A stretch of DNA of 64,000 nucleotides, taken from Paraburkholderia susongensis. Its GTDB lineage: Bacteria; Pseudomonadota; Gammaproteobacteria; Burkholderiales; Burkholderiaceae. The notes under the pieces are model-generated. The model did no database searches and had not been told where the DNA came from. It worked only from the letters and a program-made list of their open reading frames with translations. Of this stretch, positions 1-8,606 are shown piece by piece. The stretch covers positions 1 through 64,000 of the forward strand of contig NZ_FXAT01000008.1 of the NCBI RefSeq assembly GCF_900177725.1. Direction: 5' to 3'. Both the position numbers and the translations under genes were made by a program. Positions within the stretch are counted from its first letter, which is position 1, and the number at the start of each line of letters is the position of its first letter.

Positions 1-518
1 CGTGTTTGTGGGGCCCGGCGCACGGCGGCGCGAACGAAGCCGCGCTGAACATGCTCGAAGAAATCGGCTCGGTCGACAACATCCCCGAGTTCATCGCGAA
101 GGTGAAGGACAAGAACTCGGGCGTGAAGCTCATGGGCTTCGGTCACCGTGTCTACAAGAACTACGACCCGCGCGCGAAGCTGATGCGCGAGACCTGCTAC
201 GAAGTGCTCGAGGAACTGGGCCTGCACGACGACCCGCTGTTCAAGCTCGCCATGGCATTGGAAAAGATCGCGCTCGAAGACGAATACTTCGTGTCGCGCA
301 AGCTGTACCCGAACGTCGACTTCTATTCGGGCATCGTGCAGCGCGCGCTCGGCATCCCGACCTCGATGTTCACGTGCATCTTCTCGATGGCGCGTACGGT
401 TGGCTGGATTGCGCAGTGGAACGAAATGATCGCCGATCCTGAGCAGAAGATCGGCCGTCCGCGCCAGTTGTTCGTTGGCGAGACGCTGCGCGAAGCGAAG
501 CCGATCGCGAAGCGCTAA
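1..518 (+). CDS. gltA: citrate synthase, C-terminal part (5' end outside window)
   Basis: Citrate synthase condenses acetyl-CoA and oxaloacetate to citrate, the first TCA-cycle step, in the cytoplasm. The reading frame is open from the window edge and gives about 171 residues. It contains the family signature around LWGPAHGGANE, then GFGHRVYKNYDPRAK (active-site His/Asp region), then YPNVDFYSG and the conserved tail GRPRQLFVGE, ending in TAA. These match the type II (hexameric, Gram-negative) enzyme, of which roughly the last 40 percent is present. A strong intrinsic terminator follows 38 bases after the stop, so the gene ends its transcription unit. Only the truncation by the window limits confidence. 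Confidence 0.96.
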   Translation, partial: CLWGPAHGGANEAALNMLEEIGSVDNIPEFIAKVKDKNSGVKLMGFGHRVYKNYDPRAKLMRETCYEVLEELGLHDDPLFKLAMALEKIALEDEYFVSRKLYPNVDFYSGIVQRALGIPTSMFTCIFSMARTVGWIAQWNEMIADPEQKIGRPRQLFVGETLREAKPIAKR

Positions 519-556
519 CCAGCCCTAATCAGGGCTAACGCCGCTAACGCGCTCCT

Positions 557-590
557 GCCCCACCGGCCGCGCGGCCGGTGGGGCATTTGT
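557..590 (+). terminator. intrinsic terminator of gltA
   Basis: A perfect 12-bp stem, GCCCCACCGGCC (557-568) against GGCCGGTGGGGC (573-584), encloses a four-base GCGC loop. The short T-rich stretch ATTTGTTAT follows. It lies directly downstream of the gltA stop codon. Confidence 0.85.
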
Positions 591-734
591 TATAGTCGGC
601 GGTAGTCCGTCGCCGTTGCACCCGCGCCATACCCGCGCCGCACTCCCGGCATTCACGGCGCTGCGGGCGCTTGCGCAAGCCAGCATCGAAGCGCAAGCGC
701 CGCGCCTCTGCCTGCACGTCCTGTGCCACAAAAA

Positions 735-782
735 AATTCCGCAAGCAATTCCGCGAGAAATTCCGCAAGAAACCACGCAAAA
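735..782. repeat. 12-bp tandem repeat, about four units
   Basis: The units AATTCCGCAAGC, AATTCCGCGAGA, AATTCCGCAAGA and a degenerate AACCACGCAAAA run head to tail. They lie in the leader region upstream of the debranching-type gene. The function is unknown. Confidence 0.8.
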
Positions 783-922
783 AAATCGAAACTCCTCTGT
801 GATAAGTTCGTCTCACGCGCACGGACCCTCTACAATCGGAAGCGACCGGGCAATACGGCGGCAAGCCCGGGGCGTTACCCGGCAGTGACATTGAACGCAG
901 CAGCGAATCCACAGGAGCGACC

Positions 923-3205
923 TTGATACAGCAGCCAGAAGCCCTCGGCGGGCTGACCCACTCAGGCGGCGTCGAGTACCACGAGCCCGAGCCGGACGGC
1001 ATCTTCATTCCGACGGAAAATCTCAACGTCGCGAGCGCCACGCAGCACGTGCTGAAATCGGGCGACACCTTCATCGTCAACGATCCCCTCGGCGACATCA
1101 CCGGCCACGAAGATGGCCTGTTCGTCAACGACACCCGCGTGCTGTCGCAACTGCGGCTGACCTTCGGCGGCCGCGCGCCGTCGCTGCTGTCGGGCAGCGT
1201 CAGCAGCGACAACACCTCGTTCACCGCGCATCTGACCAACCGTCCGCTGCCGCCGCTCGGCGGCGACAGCACGCCCGAGGGTGTGATCCACGTCGAGCGC
1301 GTGCGCGTGCTGTCGGGCACCGTGCTCAACGAGGCGATCGAACTCACGAACTACGGCACGAGCGACGCGATCGTGCCGCTGTCCATTTCGTTTTCGAGCG
1401 ACTTCCGCGACATGTTCGAAGTGCGTGGCCTGAAGCGCGACAAACAAGGGCGCGTCGAGCCGGCGCGCGTCGAGAATCAGGAGGTGCTGCTCGGCTATAT
1501 CGGCCTCGACGACGTCGCGCGCAACGTGCAGATCGCGTTCTCGCCGCAGCCGGACAAGCTGTTCGCCGACCGTGCCAATTACACCGTCAATCTGCCGGCG
1601 CAGGCGTGCGTGTCGATCTATCTGTCGGTCGCGGTGCACGTCGTGCCGATGACGAACAGGCCCGGCGCCGACATCGTGCAGCCGGCGCATGCGCTGAGCG
1701 AAGCGCATCTGTCGCAAATCGATGCGGAGCGGCCGCGCGTCGGCCGCGCGGCGGTGCGCGCCGCGCTCGTCGACGCGCACCTCGTGATGCGCGAGCGTCG
1801 CCGCGTGAGCGCGCGCGTGCGTTCGAGCAACCCGCTGTTCAATGAGTGGATCGACCGCTCGTTCGCCGACCTCGGCCTGCTGACGACCGACCTCGCGACC
1901 GGCCCGTATCCGTACGCGGGCATCCCGTGGTTTTCGACCCCGTTCGGCCGCGACGCGGTCATCACGTCGCTGCAGACGCTGTGGCTGCAGCCGCATCTCG
2001 CCGCCGGCGTGCTGCGCTTTCTCGCCGAGCATCAGGCGCGCGAGAATTCGCCGTTTCGCGATGCCGCGCCGGGCAAGATCATGCACGAGATGCGCAAGGG
2101 CGAAATGGCCGCGGCGGGCGAAGTGCCGTTCGCGTTGTATTACGGCGGTGTCGACACCACGCCGCTATTCATCGTGCTGGCGGGCGCTTATGCGAACCGC
2201 ACCGGCGACCTCGCATTGATCGACGAATTATGGCCGGCGCTCGAGCGTGCGGCGCAGTGGGTCGCGGGCGTGTGCGACCGCAACCGCTTCGGCCTGCTCG
2301 ACTACCAGCGCGAATCGGACGGCGGGCTCGCCAATCAGGGCTGGAAAGACAGCCACGATTCGGTGTTCCATGCCGACGGCCGCTTCCCCGATGGTCCGAT
2401 CGCGCTCGTCGAAGTGCAGGCGTATGCGAGCGCCGCATTCGACACGATGGCGCGCTTCGCGAAGCTGCGCGGCCTGCGTGACGCGTCCGCGCAATACGCC
2501 GATCGCGCGAAGAAAATCCGCCGCTGTGTCGAGGAAAAGTACTGGATGGACGAGGCCGGCTTCTACGGCATCGCGCTCGATGGTCACGGCGAGTTGTGCC
2601 GCGTGATGGCGTCGAACGCGGGGCATCTGCTGGCCTTTGGTCTGCCCACGCGCGAGCGCGGCGAAGCGGTCGTGCGCGCGCTCGACTCGACCTTGTTCCA
2701 TACCGGCTGGGGCGTGCGCACGCTGGCCGCGAGCCAGGCGCGCTTCAATCCGATGGCGTATCACAACGGCTCGGTCTGGCCGCACGACAACGCGCTCTGC
2801 GCGCGCGGGCTGTCGCGCTACGGCAGCAAGGCGTCGGCGGTGCGGCTGCTGCAGGCGCTGTTTCAGGCGGCGGTCAATTTCGACATGCGCCTGCCCGAGC
2901 TGTTCTGCGGCTTCCCGCGGCGGCGCGGCGAGCCGCCCACCGCGTATCCGGTCGCGTGTCTGCCGCAGGCGTGGGCGGCCGGTTCGCCGTTCATGATGCT
3001 CGAAGCGTGTCTCGGCATCACGATCGACGCCGAGCGCCGCGAGGTGCTGATCGAACAGCCGATGCTGCCCGAGGGTATCGATTGGCTCGAAGTCAGCGAT
3101 CTGCGTGTGGGGGACGCTTCGGTGTCGATCACGTTCCGGCGGATTGGCGAGAAGGTGGTGGCGTCGGCGGAGCAAGGGGATGTGAGGGTGGTGGCGTTGC
3201 TTTAG
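923..3205 (+). CDS. amylo-alpha-1,6-glucosidase / glycogen debranching-type enzyme
   Basis: The 760-residue protein has an N-terminal glycogen-debranching (GDE_N-type) beta domain, with TFIVNDPLGDI and DGLFVNDTRVLS near residues 48-74. A C-terminal (alpha/alpha)6 glucosidase domain follows, with AGIPWFSTPFGRDA near residue 331, NQGWKDSHDS near 473 and HNGSVWPHDNAL near 614. By family it hydrolyses alpha-1,6 branch points or related oligosaccharides in the cytoplasm, supporting storage-polysaccharide or trehalose/glycogen metabolism. The TTG start is preferred because AGGAG lies six bases upstream and no in-frame ATG occurs nearby. It stands alone, with no glg neighbours, so the exact substrate is open. 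Confidence 0.88.
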   Translation: MIQQPEALGGLTHSGGVEYHEPEPDGIFIPTENLNVASATQHVLKSGDTFIVNDPLGDITGHEDGLFVNDTRVLSQLRLTFGGRAPSLLSGSVSSDNTSFTAHLTNRPLPPLGGDSTPEGVIHVERVRVLSGTVLNEAIELTNYGTSDAIVPLSISFSSDFRDMFEVRGLKRDKQGRVEPARVENQEVLLGYIGLDDVARNVQIAFSPQPDKLFADRANYTVNLPAQACVSIYLSVAVHVVPMTNRPGADIVQPAHALSEAHLSQIDAERPRVGRAAVRAALVDAHLVMRERRRVSARVRSSNPLFNEWIDRSFADLGLLTTDLATGPYPYAGIPWFSTPFGRDAVITSLQTLWLQPHLAAGVLRFLAEHQARENSPFRDAAPGKIMHEMRKGEMAAAGEVPFALYYGGVDTTPLFIVLAGAYANRTGDLALIDELWPALERAAQWVAGVCDRNRFGLLDYQRESDGGLANQGWKDSHDSVFHADGRFPDGPIALVEVQAYASAAFDTMARFAKLRGLRDASAQYADRAKKIRRCVEEKYWMDEAGFYGIALDGHGELCRVMASNAGHLLAFGLPTRERGEAVVRALDSTLFHTGWGVRTLAASQARFNPMAYHNGSVWPHDNALCARGLSRYGSKASAVRLLQALFQAAVNFDMRLPELFCGFPRRRGEPPTAYPVACLPQAWAAGSPFMMLEACLGITIDAERREVLIEQPMLPEGIDWLEVSDLRVGDASVSITFRRIGEKVVASAEQGDVRVVALL

Positions 3206-3252
3206 GCGGATGACCGTCGTTAAATCATGAAATTCAGATTCCGGGAGGACGG

Positions 3253-3921
3253 GTGCATCGAGGAGGACGACTTGGGGTATGGCTGCTATCGATCGCAGCA
3301 TTGGGTTCGAGCGGAGCATGGGCGAACGACATTCAGTGCGCAACCACACGGCAACCCGCTGAGCGCGTCATATGCGACTACGCGATCCTGAACAACGAGT
3401 ACGACGACATCTTCGCGCAGCAGCAGGCTCTCCTGCGCAGCGGGAAACTCTCGGCGGCACAACTGGCTCGGTGGCGGCAATCGCGGAACGCATGTACCGA
3501 CGTTCACTGCATCGACGTCGTGTTTGCTCAGTGGAAGGCGACGGCCAGATCTCTCGAGGCCATGCCTCATGCGCCTGCGCCTATCGCGGCGGCGTCGGAC
3601 GCGGCTATGGCTCCTGTCGGACCCAATCCGGACGAGCCGCCTCTTTCGGTGCCTCAAGCATCCGAGGCTTCGCCGGCATCCGGGGCCTCGCCGGCATTGG
3701 GGGCTTCTCTAGTCCGTCATGGCAGCGCCGCTGGCGTGGCGCTTCCACAGCCGGTTGCGGCGGAGGCTTCTTCACCTGGGGTCGCGTCTGCTGCCGCAGG
3801 CGCGAACGGTCCGCGCAGCGCGACCGGCATGAGCCTTGGCCTCATGGCAATCCTGCTCGTCGCGATTGGATTCGCTGTGTTCTTTACGCGTTGGAACAGA
3901 AGCGGGGGACTCGGCAAATAA
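3253..3921 (+). CDS. secreted/membrane-anchored LprI-like (DUF1311-type) protein
   Basis: The 222-residue protein starts at GTG with GGAGG five bases upstream. Residues 1-24 form a signal peptide ending in AWAN. The mature N-terminus carries cysteines spaced as in DUF1311/LprI proteins (CATTRQPAERVICDYAILN, then a WRQSRNAC...C block). LprI-type domains include periplasmic lysozyme inhibitors. A long Pro/Ala/Ser linker (about 95-190) leads to a single C-terminal membrane segment, LGLMAILLVAIGFAVFF, followed by basic residues. The domain therefore probably faces the periplasm while tethered to the inner membrane. Family assignment rests on the Cys/Trp pattern only, and the specific role is unknown. 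Confidence 0.65.
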   Translation: MHRGGRLGVWLLSIAALGSSGAWANDIQCATTRQPAERVICDYAILNNEYDDIFAQQQALLRSGKLSAAQLARWRQSRNACTDVHCIDVVFAQWKATARSLEAMPHAPAPIAAASDAAMAPVGPNPDEPPLSVPQASEASPASGASPALGASLVRHGSAAGVALPQPVAAEASSPGVASAAAGANGPRSATGMSLGLMAILLVAIGFAVFFTRWNRSGGLGK

Positions 3922-4245
3922 GATGCGCGGCAAGAGCGGGCGATGAGGGGCGTAATCGGTCGCATGTTCCCGATGTGGCCGTCGATGGCGCAATGGCGTG
4001 AGGAGCAAACTGAAGCCGGCAAGCTTGCTCCTCACAAACGAAATCTGTCCTACGCTTGCAATCAGGATTGTCCTGTGTGTCTCCGGGCACAAATGCCATG
4101 CATTGGAACCACGTTTCGATGCAGTCAATGAACCGTCATTTTCATATGTAGCGATGCAAAAGAAGACCGCTCAATTGAGCGGTCTTCTTGCCACAAGATT
4201 CTCTAACAGAAAGCAGGAAAGCTACGGAAACATGGGGAGACTTTG
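3922..4245. other. intergenic region with a palindrome, no gene supported
   Basis: No frame here has a credible start and codon use. Base composition falls toward AT from about 4100. The only clear structure is the 26-bp palindrome at 4162-4187, and the GGGGA ribosome binding site for the next gene lies near 4234. Confidence 0.6.
4162..4187. terminator. 26-bp perfect palindrome, probable bidirectional terminator
   Basis: GAAGACCGCTCAA (4162-4174) is followed at once by its exact complement TTGAGCGGTCTTC. An A-rich run lies on the left and TCTTCTTG on the right. It can form a hairpin with a tight AATT turn and sits between the LprI-like gene and the YkgJ-like gene. An operator role cannot be excluded. 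Confidence 0.55.
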
Positions 4246-4929
4246 ATGGAGCCAAAACAAATCATTTTCAGAGACAAGGCCGATACGGTGACGTTGCCGA
4301 ATACATCAGCCCAGCTAAACGTTAGATTCCAGCTGCTTCAGAGAAAATTCATCCACAACAACAAGCTGAAACATCACCAACGCATACCGGCGATTTACGA
4401 GTATGTTGACGAGTATGCGAAATCACTTTCGAACTATGTTGTTTGCCAAAAAGGATGTAGCCACTGCTGCCGCATTGATGTCTCCGTCACGCGGCTTGAA
4501 GCAGAACACATCTATCGGAAGAGCAGGTCAGAACTCATTTTGGACCACACGGGTACCACCAGGACGACGGGGCATCTCGGAACGGCGTGTACATTCCTGG
4601 AGAGCGATGGGTCTTGCGGCATATACGAACTCCGTCCGCTTGCCTGCCGTACCTTCTTCACTCTCGATGACCCAAAATATTGCGAGACTAATGAGCCGCA
4701 TCAAACGATAGGCGGCACTTCTGCGCCCAATGACCTTTCACACTTCGGCCAGCTCAGAACCTGGCTCAATAAGTGGAGCCAGGATGGCGGATATGCTCCG
4801 CGAGATATTCGAGATTGGTTTCCGCCGCAGAACCAGGCTGCTGCGAGCTCCGGGGCAGCCGCTGCACAGGTTGCCGGGAAACCTTCACTGTGGGCAAAAC
4901 TTCGGGCTCAACTATTCCCGAAAGATTAG
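4246..4929 (+). CDS. YkgJ-type cysteine-cluster (metal-chelating) protein
   Basis: The 227-residue protein has a cysteine cluster typical of the YkgJ/CxxCxxCC zinc- or iron-chelating family: CQKGCSHCC near residues 63-71, then ACTFLESDGSCGIYELRPLACR near 112-133. ATG at 4246 is preferred to the adjacent TTG at 4243 because GGGGA lies eight bases upstream. The C-terminus is an Ala-rich linker and basic tail. Its base composition is clearly more AT-rich than its neighbours, suggesting recent acquisition. The role is unproven; family members are small metal-binding proteins of unknown partners. Confidence 0.75.
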   Translation: MEPKQIIFRDKADTVTLPNTSAQLNVRFQLLQRKFIHNNKLKHHQRIPAIYEYVDEYAKSLSNYVVCQKGCSHCCRIDVSVTRLEAEHIYRKSRSELILDHTGTTRTTGHLGTACTFLESDGSCGIYELRPLACRTFFTLDDPKYCETNEPHQTIGGTSAPNDLSHFGQLRTWLNKWSQDGGYAPRDIRDWFPPQNQAAASSGAAAAQVAGKPSLWAKLRAQLFPKD

Positions 4930-5018
4930 CGCGAGAGCATTCAACATGCGAGGCTCATCAGATCAGGGCGCTGTCTGCGCCAGCATGGCCGGGTTAGGCA
5001 CTCACAGTCAGCGGGCGT

Positions 5019-5046
5019 GAGCGCCGGTTTCAGGCGCTCCGTTTTG
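5019..5046 (+). terminator. probable terminator after the YkgJ-type gene
   Basis: GAGCGCC (5019-5025) pairs with GGCGCTC (5033-5039) around a seven-base loop, followed by CGTTTTG. It sits between two convergent genes and may serve the plus strand. Confidence 0.5.
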
Positions 5047-5058
5047 CATGATGGCTCG

Positions 5059-5886
5059 TCAATTGAAGCCAGCGAGTGCTGATGGTTCCTGACGAAGAAC
5101 CCGTCGCGCAAACATGGCGAAGCTTGCTCGAACCACGCTCGGTTGAAGCAGGAAGTCATGCGATTCTTTAGCCAGAGCCGCGTCGAGTTCCACGATGGGG
5201 CCGAGCGCCTCAGCACGGATTTGGTTGCGAGCTGCCCGCTCGATTAGCATTGAGAGGTACGCGGTTTCCTCGATAGAAGATGTCGCGGCTAGAAATCCGT
5301 GGTGCGCCAGCAGTATCGAACGACAGGTGCCCAACGTCGACGAGATAATTTCCCCTTCATCGTCTGCGATTGGCAGGCCGGGCCATTCCCGAAGGAATGC
5401 ACAGTCGTTGAAAAAGGGCGTGGCATCCATGTGGGCAACCCGCAGCGGCCGAGCAGCCATCGACAGCGCCGAAACGTACGGCGGATGAGTATGGACGATG
5501 CTGCGAACGTCGGGACGTCGACGATATACCCACATGTGGAATCGAACCGCCGGATTGGGCATTCCCGAGCCTTCGAGGATGTTCAAAGAATCGTCGACAC
5601 GCATGATGTGCCGCGATTCGACCTCATCGAAGGCAATCGCCAGTGGCGTAGTGAGGAACGTGCCGTCATCGCAGCGGATGGTGATTTGTCCGGCCAACGT
5701 CTCCGAGTGGTTTTCCATGGCTAGCATACGGCACGTTAGGACCATCTTCTGCTCGTCCGACCAGTTTCCTGTGTCGACACGCGTACTCATGTCGCTGATT
5801 GCGCGGTCCGTGACTGTCTGCTTTGCTGTATCCAACATCTGAGTCTCCGTTTGCAAAAGGCTTGGGCTATCGAATAGGTCGAGCAT
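5059..5886 (-). CDS. class II aldolase/adducin family protein
   Basis: The 275-residue protein has the class II aldolase fold signatures: a metal-ligand pair in SIVHTHPPYVSALS (about residues 130-143), a further His pair in LLAHHGFLA (about 195) and the N-terminal SETLAGQITIR region. Members cleave or epimerise sugar phosphates or decarboxylate keto acids using zinc. The ATG overlaps the upstream GST stop codon (TGATG) and has AAGGAG eight bases before it, implying translational coupling. It is the last gene of a GST-aldolase unit behind an MHS carrier. The substrate cannot be named from sequence. Confidence 0.82.
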   Translation of the reverse strand: MLDLFDSPSLLQTETQMLDTAKQTVTDRAISDMSTRVDTGNWSDEQKMVLTCRMLAMENHSETLAGQITIRCDDGTFLTTPLAIAFDEVESRHIMRVDDSLNILEGSGMPNPAVRFHMWVYRRRPDVRSIVHTHPPYVSALSMAARPLRVAHMDATPFFNDCAFLREWPGLPIADDEGEIISSTLGTCRSILLAHHGFLAATSSIEETAYLSMLIERAARNQIRAEALGPIVELDAALAKESHDFLLQPSVVRASFAMFARRVLRQEPSALAGFN

Positions 5887-6494
5887 CAGGCGGGCTCCTT
5901 CGGCAGCCCTGGCATCGAAACGTATCCAGGCAAAGAGACGATGCGTTCAATCCAGCGAGTCACATTCGAGAAGTCGTCTAGCGGCAAGTGTCCTTCACGC
6001 GCAAGGCCGACGTAGGGGAAGCAGGCAAGGTCCGCAATCGTGGGGCGGTCCGATGCCAACCAGGGTTGCTTCGCGAGAGAGGTATCAAGATGGGTCAGTA
6101 CGCGCAAACCCTTCGCGCTCACCGCGTCGATGTCAACTTTCTCTCCGAGCAAATAATAAAGGCGGGCGGGCTGCAGGCTGTTTCCAACCTCGTTCGCCGC
6201 AAACGAAAGCCACTGGGCGACTCGTCCGTACTCGGCTGCAGTGCTGCCAAGCCATTGTGGTCCGAATCGATGAGCCAGATAAGTCAGGATTGCCTGACTG
6301 TCGCAAACGATGTGACCGTCATCGTCGAGCGCCGGGATCTGGCGCAACGGATTCACTGCTCCGAAGGCCGGCGCGTGATGCGCCTCGTTGGGTACGTCGA
6401 TAAACTCGCTCCGATAAGACAGGCCGAGCATTGAAAGCAGCAGGCGGACCTTATGGCAATTCCCGGATAGTGGATGGTCGTAGAGTGTCATCAT
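5886..6494 (-). CDS. glutathione S-transferase family protein
   Basis: The 202-residue protein starts with the thioredoxin-fold strand and helix MTLYDHPLSGNCHKVRLLL, with Ser/Cys near the usual catalytic position. The cis-Pro loop VNPLRQIPALDDDG and the glutathione-binding DSQAILTYL (about 64-72) follow. The C-terminal helical domain carries the GST N-capping motif DRPTIADLACFPYV. It conjugates or isomerises small substrates with glutathione in the cytosol. It shares one base with the aldolase gene downstream, so both are probably made together. In a catabolic unit it may act as an isomerase or hydrolase, but this is inference. Confidence 0.88.
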   Translation of the reverse strand: MMTLYDHPLSGNCHKVRLLLSMLGLSYRSEFIDVPNEAHHAPAFGAVNPLRQIPALDDDGHIVCDSQAILTYLAHRFGPQWLGSTAAEYGRVAQWLSFAANEVGNSLQPARLYYLLGEKVDIDAVSAKGLRVLTHLDTSLAKQPWLASDRPTIADLACFPYVGLAREGHLPLDDFSNVTRWIERIVSLPGYVSMPGLPKEPA

Positions 6495-6516
6495 CCTGGT
6501 AGTTAGTCAGATGTAG

Positions 6517-7824
6517 TTAGTCAGATGCAGTTGGTTTCATGAGCCAGGCGCTCACGGCGCCTACGACCCCGAGTACGCTGAGATAAACCCCGACGGACCC
6601 GATGCCGCCATAGCGCGCAACAAGCGTGGCGGCGATGAGCGGAGCCAGACCACCGCCGAGGGCGGCGGCGAATTGAATGCCGATAGAGATACCCGAGTAC
6701 CGGAGTTCCGGCGGGAACTGCGCGGCGTAGAGGCTCGATTGCGGTCCGAAGATGATGGCGTAGTTGAGCGCCAATGCGACAACCGCAGCGAGCGTGTACA
6801 GCGCCAACGAGCCGCTTTCCATTGCTGAAAAGAGCGGCACGGCCATGACCGCGAGCAACAGCGTGCCGACAATGTAAAGCCGCCTCGCGCCAACCCGGTC
6901 GCCCAGCCATCCGAATAACGGAATCGTTACCGCCTGGCACAGCGACCCGAGAATGACCGCACTCAGCGCGTTGCCTCGCGAGAATCCAAGGTGAGACGTC
7001 GCATACGAAATCGAGAAGACGATGATTGTGTAGATGAGTGTGACTTCAGCGAGCTTTCCGCCAATGGCAAGTAGAAGCGGGCGCCAATGAGAAACAAGGA
7101 CATCGCGCGCTGGCATCGAAGCAACTTTGCGCTGCGACGTGACCGCTACGAAGTCTGGCGTTTCATCGACTTTCATACGAATGAATACGCCGACTGCAAT
7201 CAAGGCTCCGCTCGCGAGAAACGGTATGCGCCACCCCCAGCTCATGAAGCTGTCGCTCGGCAGCAGGTTCATGAGTGCGAAAGCACCCGACGACATAAGA
7301 ATGCCGATAGGTGCGCCGACCTGAGGCAGGCTCCCGTAGAAACACTTCAGACGCGCGGGCGCGTGTTCGACAGCCATCAGCACGGCGCCGCCCAGTTCCC
7401 CGCCGAACGACGCGCCCTGGCCAATTCGAAGCGCGACGAGCAAAATCGGAGCCCAGATTCCAATCGAGCCGTAGGTTGGCAACAACCCGATGAGAACGGT
7501 GCAAATCCCCATCAGCAGCAAACTCAATATAAGAATCGACTTGCGGCCAAGGCGGTCACCGAAGTGTCCGAAAATGATTCCGCCAATTGGACGAGCGAAG
7601 AGACCAGACGCGAAGGCTCCGAACGCCGCGAGAGTTCCGGTGGCCGAGTCAAGGCTCGGGAAAAATAGCTTGTTGAAAACCAGTGCTGCGGCAGTGCCGT
7701 AGGCGAGAAAGTCGAATGCTTCAATCGCTGTGCCCGCCATTGAGGCTGCGGCGACGCGGACCATTTTCCTGTCTGAGGACGCGCTCCGGTAGGTGGCGCC
7801 TGATGCCTGCTCAATAGATTCCAT
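6517..7824 (-). CDS. MFS transporter, metabolite:H+ symporter (MHS) type
   Basis: The 435-residue, 12-helix carrier has MHS-type landmarks: AGTAIEAFDFLAYGTAAAL in helix 1, FGHFGDRLGRKSIL in the loop between helices 2 and 3, LRIGQGASFGGELGGA in helix 4, and FGWLGDRVGARRLY in the repeated half. MHS proteins import organic acids such as dicarboxylates, shikimate or proline with protons. The start has GAGGAG six bases upstream. The gene lies 22 bases before the GST gene and its start codon is about 140 bases from the divergent XRE-cupin regulator, so it probably imports the substrate of this pathway. Confidence 0.88.
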   Translation of the reverse strand: MESIEQASGATYRSASSDRKMVRVAAASMAGTAIEAFDFLAYGTAAALVFNKLFFPSLDSATGTLAAFGAFASGLFARPIGGIIFGHFGDRLGRKSILILSLLLMGICTVLIGLLPTYGSIGIWAPILLVALRIGQGASFGGELGGAVLMAVEHAPARLKCFYGSLPQVGAPIGILMSSGAFALMNLLPSDSFMSWGWRIPFLASGALIAVGVFIRMKVDETPDFVAVTSQRKVASMPARDVLVSHWRPLLLAIGGKLAEVTLIYTIIVFSISYATSHLGFSRGNALSAVILGSLCQAVTIPLFGWLGDRVGARRLYIVGTLLLAVMAVPLFSAMESGSLALYTLAAVVALALNYAIIFGPQSSLYAAQFPPELRYSGISIGIQFAAALGGGLAPLIAATLVARYGGIGSVGVYLSVLGVVGAVSAWLMKPTASD

Positions 7825-7881
7825 TGCATGCTCCTCACGTAATGGAGCGCCCAGAGCGGTTCGTTGCCTCGTGGTCGCCTA

Positions 7882-7902
7882 ATGGACAACCTTGTTGTCC
7901 AT
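7882..7902. promoter_or_regulatory. operator-like inverted repeat between MHS transporter and XRE-cupin regulator
   Basis: ATGGACAAC (7882-7890), a three-base spacer and GTTGTCCAT (7894-7902) form a perfect 9-bp inverted repeat. It lies in the short divergent promoter region, the expected place for the binding site of the neighbouring regulator. Confidence 0.65.
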
Positions 7903-7964
7903 CATGCAACTGTAATCCACTAAAATCCTGTGTGACCAGTCTAAAAAAATGCGTATTTACCCTC

Positions 7965-8606
7965 ATGCCGCGTCAATCACCGAAGAAAGCAGTGGCCGAT
8001 AGCGCCGCGTCGTCAGGCACTCAGGCGCGTTCGCACGCATCTGCACCAAGGGCCCGTGTGAATGCGCCGGAGTTCGAGCCGAAGAGTCCAGGAAGCTTCG
8101 TGCGTGCACTGCGCACGCGGCAGGGGCTCACACTCGATGAGCTCGCCGCTCAGTCCGGGATGAGCAAGGGACATCTCTCGCGCTTCGAACGCGGAGAAAA
8201 AACCGTCTCGCTAGCGGGCCTGATGCGCGTGGCCCAGGCCTTGAATACCTCCACGGCGACCCTGCTTGGCGAACAGGTGGACAAGAACGTCGTGCATGTC
8301 GTGCGAGCACGCGACAGACACTATCGCAGGGAGGGGGACTACGAATATGCGCCGCTGAATCGGGCCGACAGCCGCGATGGACCGAAGGCTTTCCTGCTCA
8401 CAGTTTCGGCCGATGCGAACGTGCAGGAGGCGGCGTTCCATTCAGGCGACGAGCTCTTCTTCGTGCTTTCAGGTGCCATTGAGGTGGAGTTGGCGGACCA
8501 GTCGATTGTTTTGCGCGAGGGCGACTTCGCGCAGTTTCCGGGGATGGTGGAGCACCGAATCCGTAGTATCGGCAGCGAGGCCCAACTGTTGATATTCGTC
8601 GGCTGA
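7965..8606 (+). CDS. XRE-family transcriptional regulator with C-terminal cupin sensor domain
   Basis: The 213-residue protein starts at ATG 7965; the longer upstream frame has no ribosome site and unlikely coding content. Residues about 45-105 form a helix-turn-helix (LTLDELAAQSGMSKGHLSRFERGEKTVS). The C-terminal part is a cupin barrel with FHSGDELFFVLSGAIEVEL and LREGDFAQFPGMVEHRIRS, which carry the usual His/Glu metal or ligand motif. Such regulators sense a small carboxylate or metabolite and usually repress a neighbouring operon. It is divergent from the MHS/GST/aldolase genes, with an inverted repeat between them. Confidence 0.87.
   Translation: MPRQSPKKAVADSAASSGTQARSHASAPRARVNAPEFEPKSPGSFVRALRTRQGLTLDELAAQSGMSKGHLSRFERGEKTVSLAGLMRVAQALNTSTATLLGEQVDKNVVHVVRARDRHYRREGDYEYAPLNRADSRDGPKAFLLTVSADANVQEAAFHSGDELFFVLSGAIEVELADQSIVLREGDFAQFPGMVEHRIRSIGSEAQLLIFVG

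Larger units (their letters stand above)
519..922. other. intergenic region between gltA and the debranching-type enzyme
   Basis: It holds the gltA terminator, then a 12-bp tandem repeat (735-782), then a weak -10-like TACAAT (831-836) without a convincing -35. An AGGAG ribosome binding site (913-917) serves the next gene. Short open frames here look random and are not called. Confidence 0.6.

Noticed and set aside
962..2086. Long open frame (374 codons) on the minus strand inside the debranching-type gene
   Set aside because: Antisense shadow typical of high-GC genes; Arg/His-rich product without domains.
3998..4246. 82-codon frame before the YkgJ-type gene
   Set aside because: It runs through the 26-bp palindrome and ends at the next gene start; no coding features.
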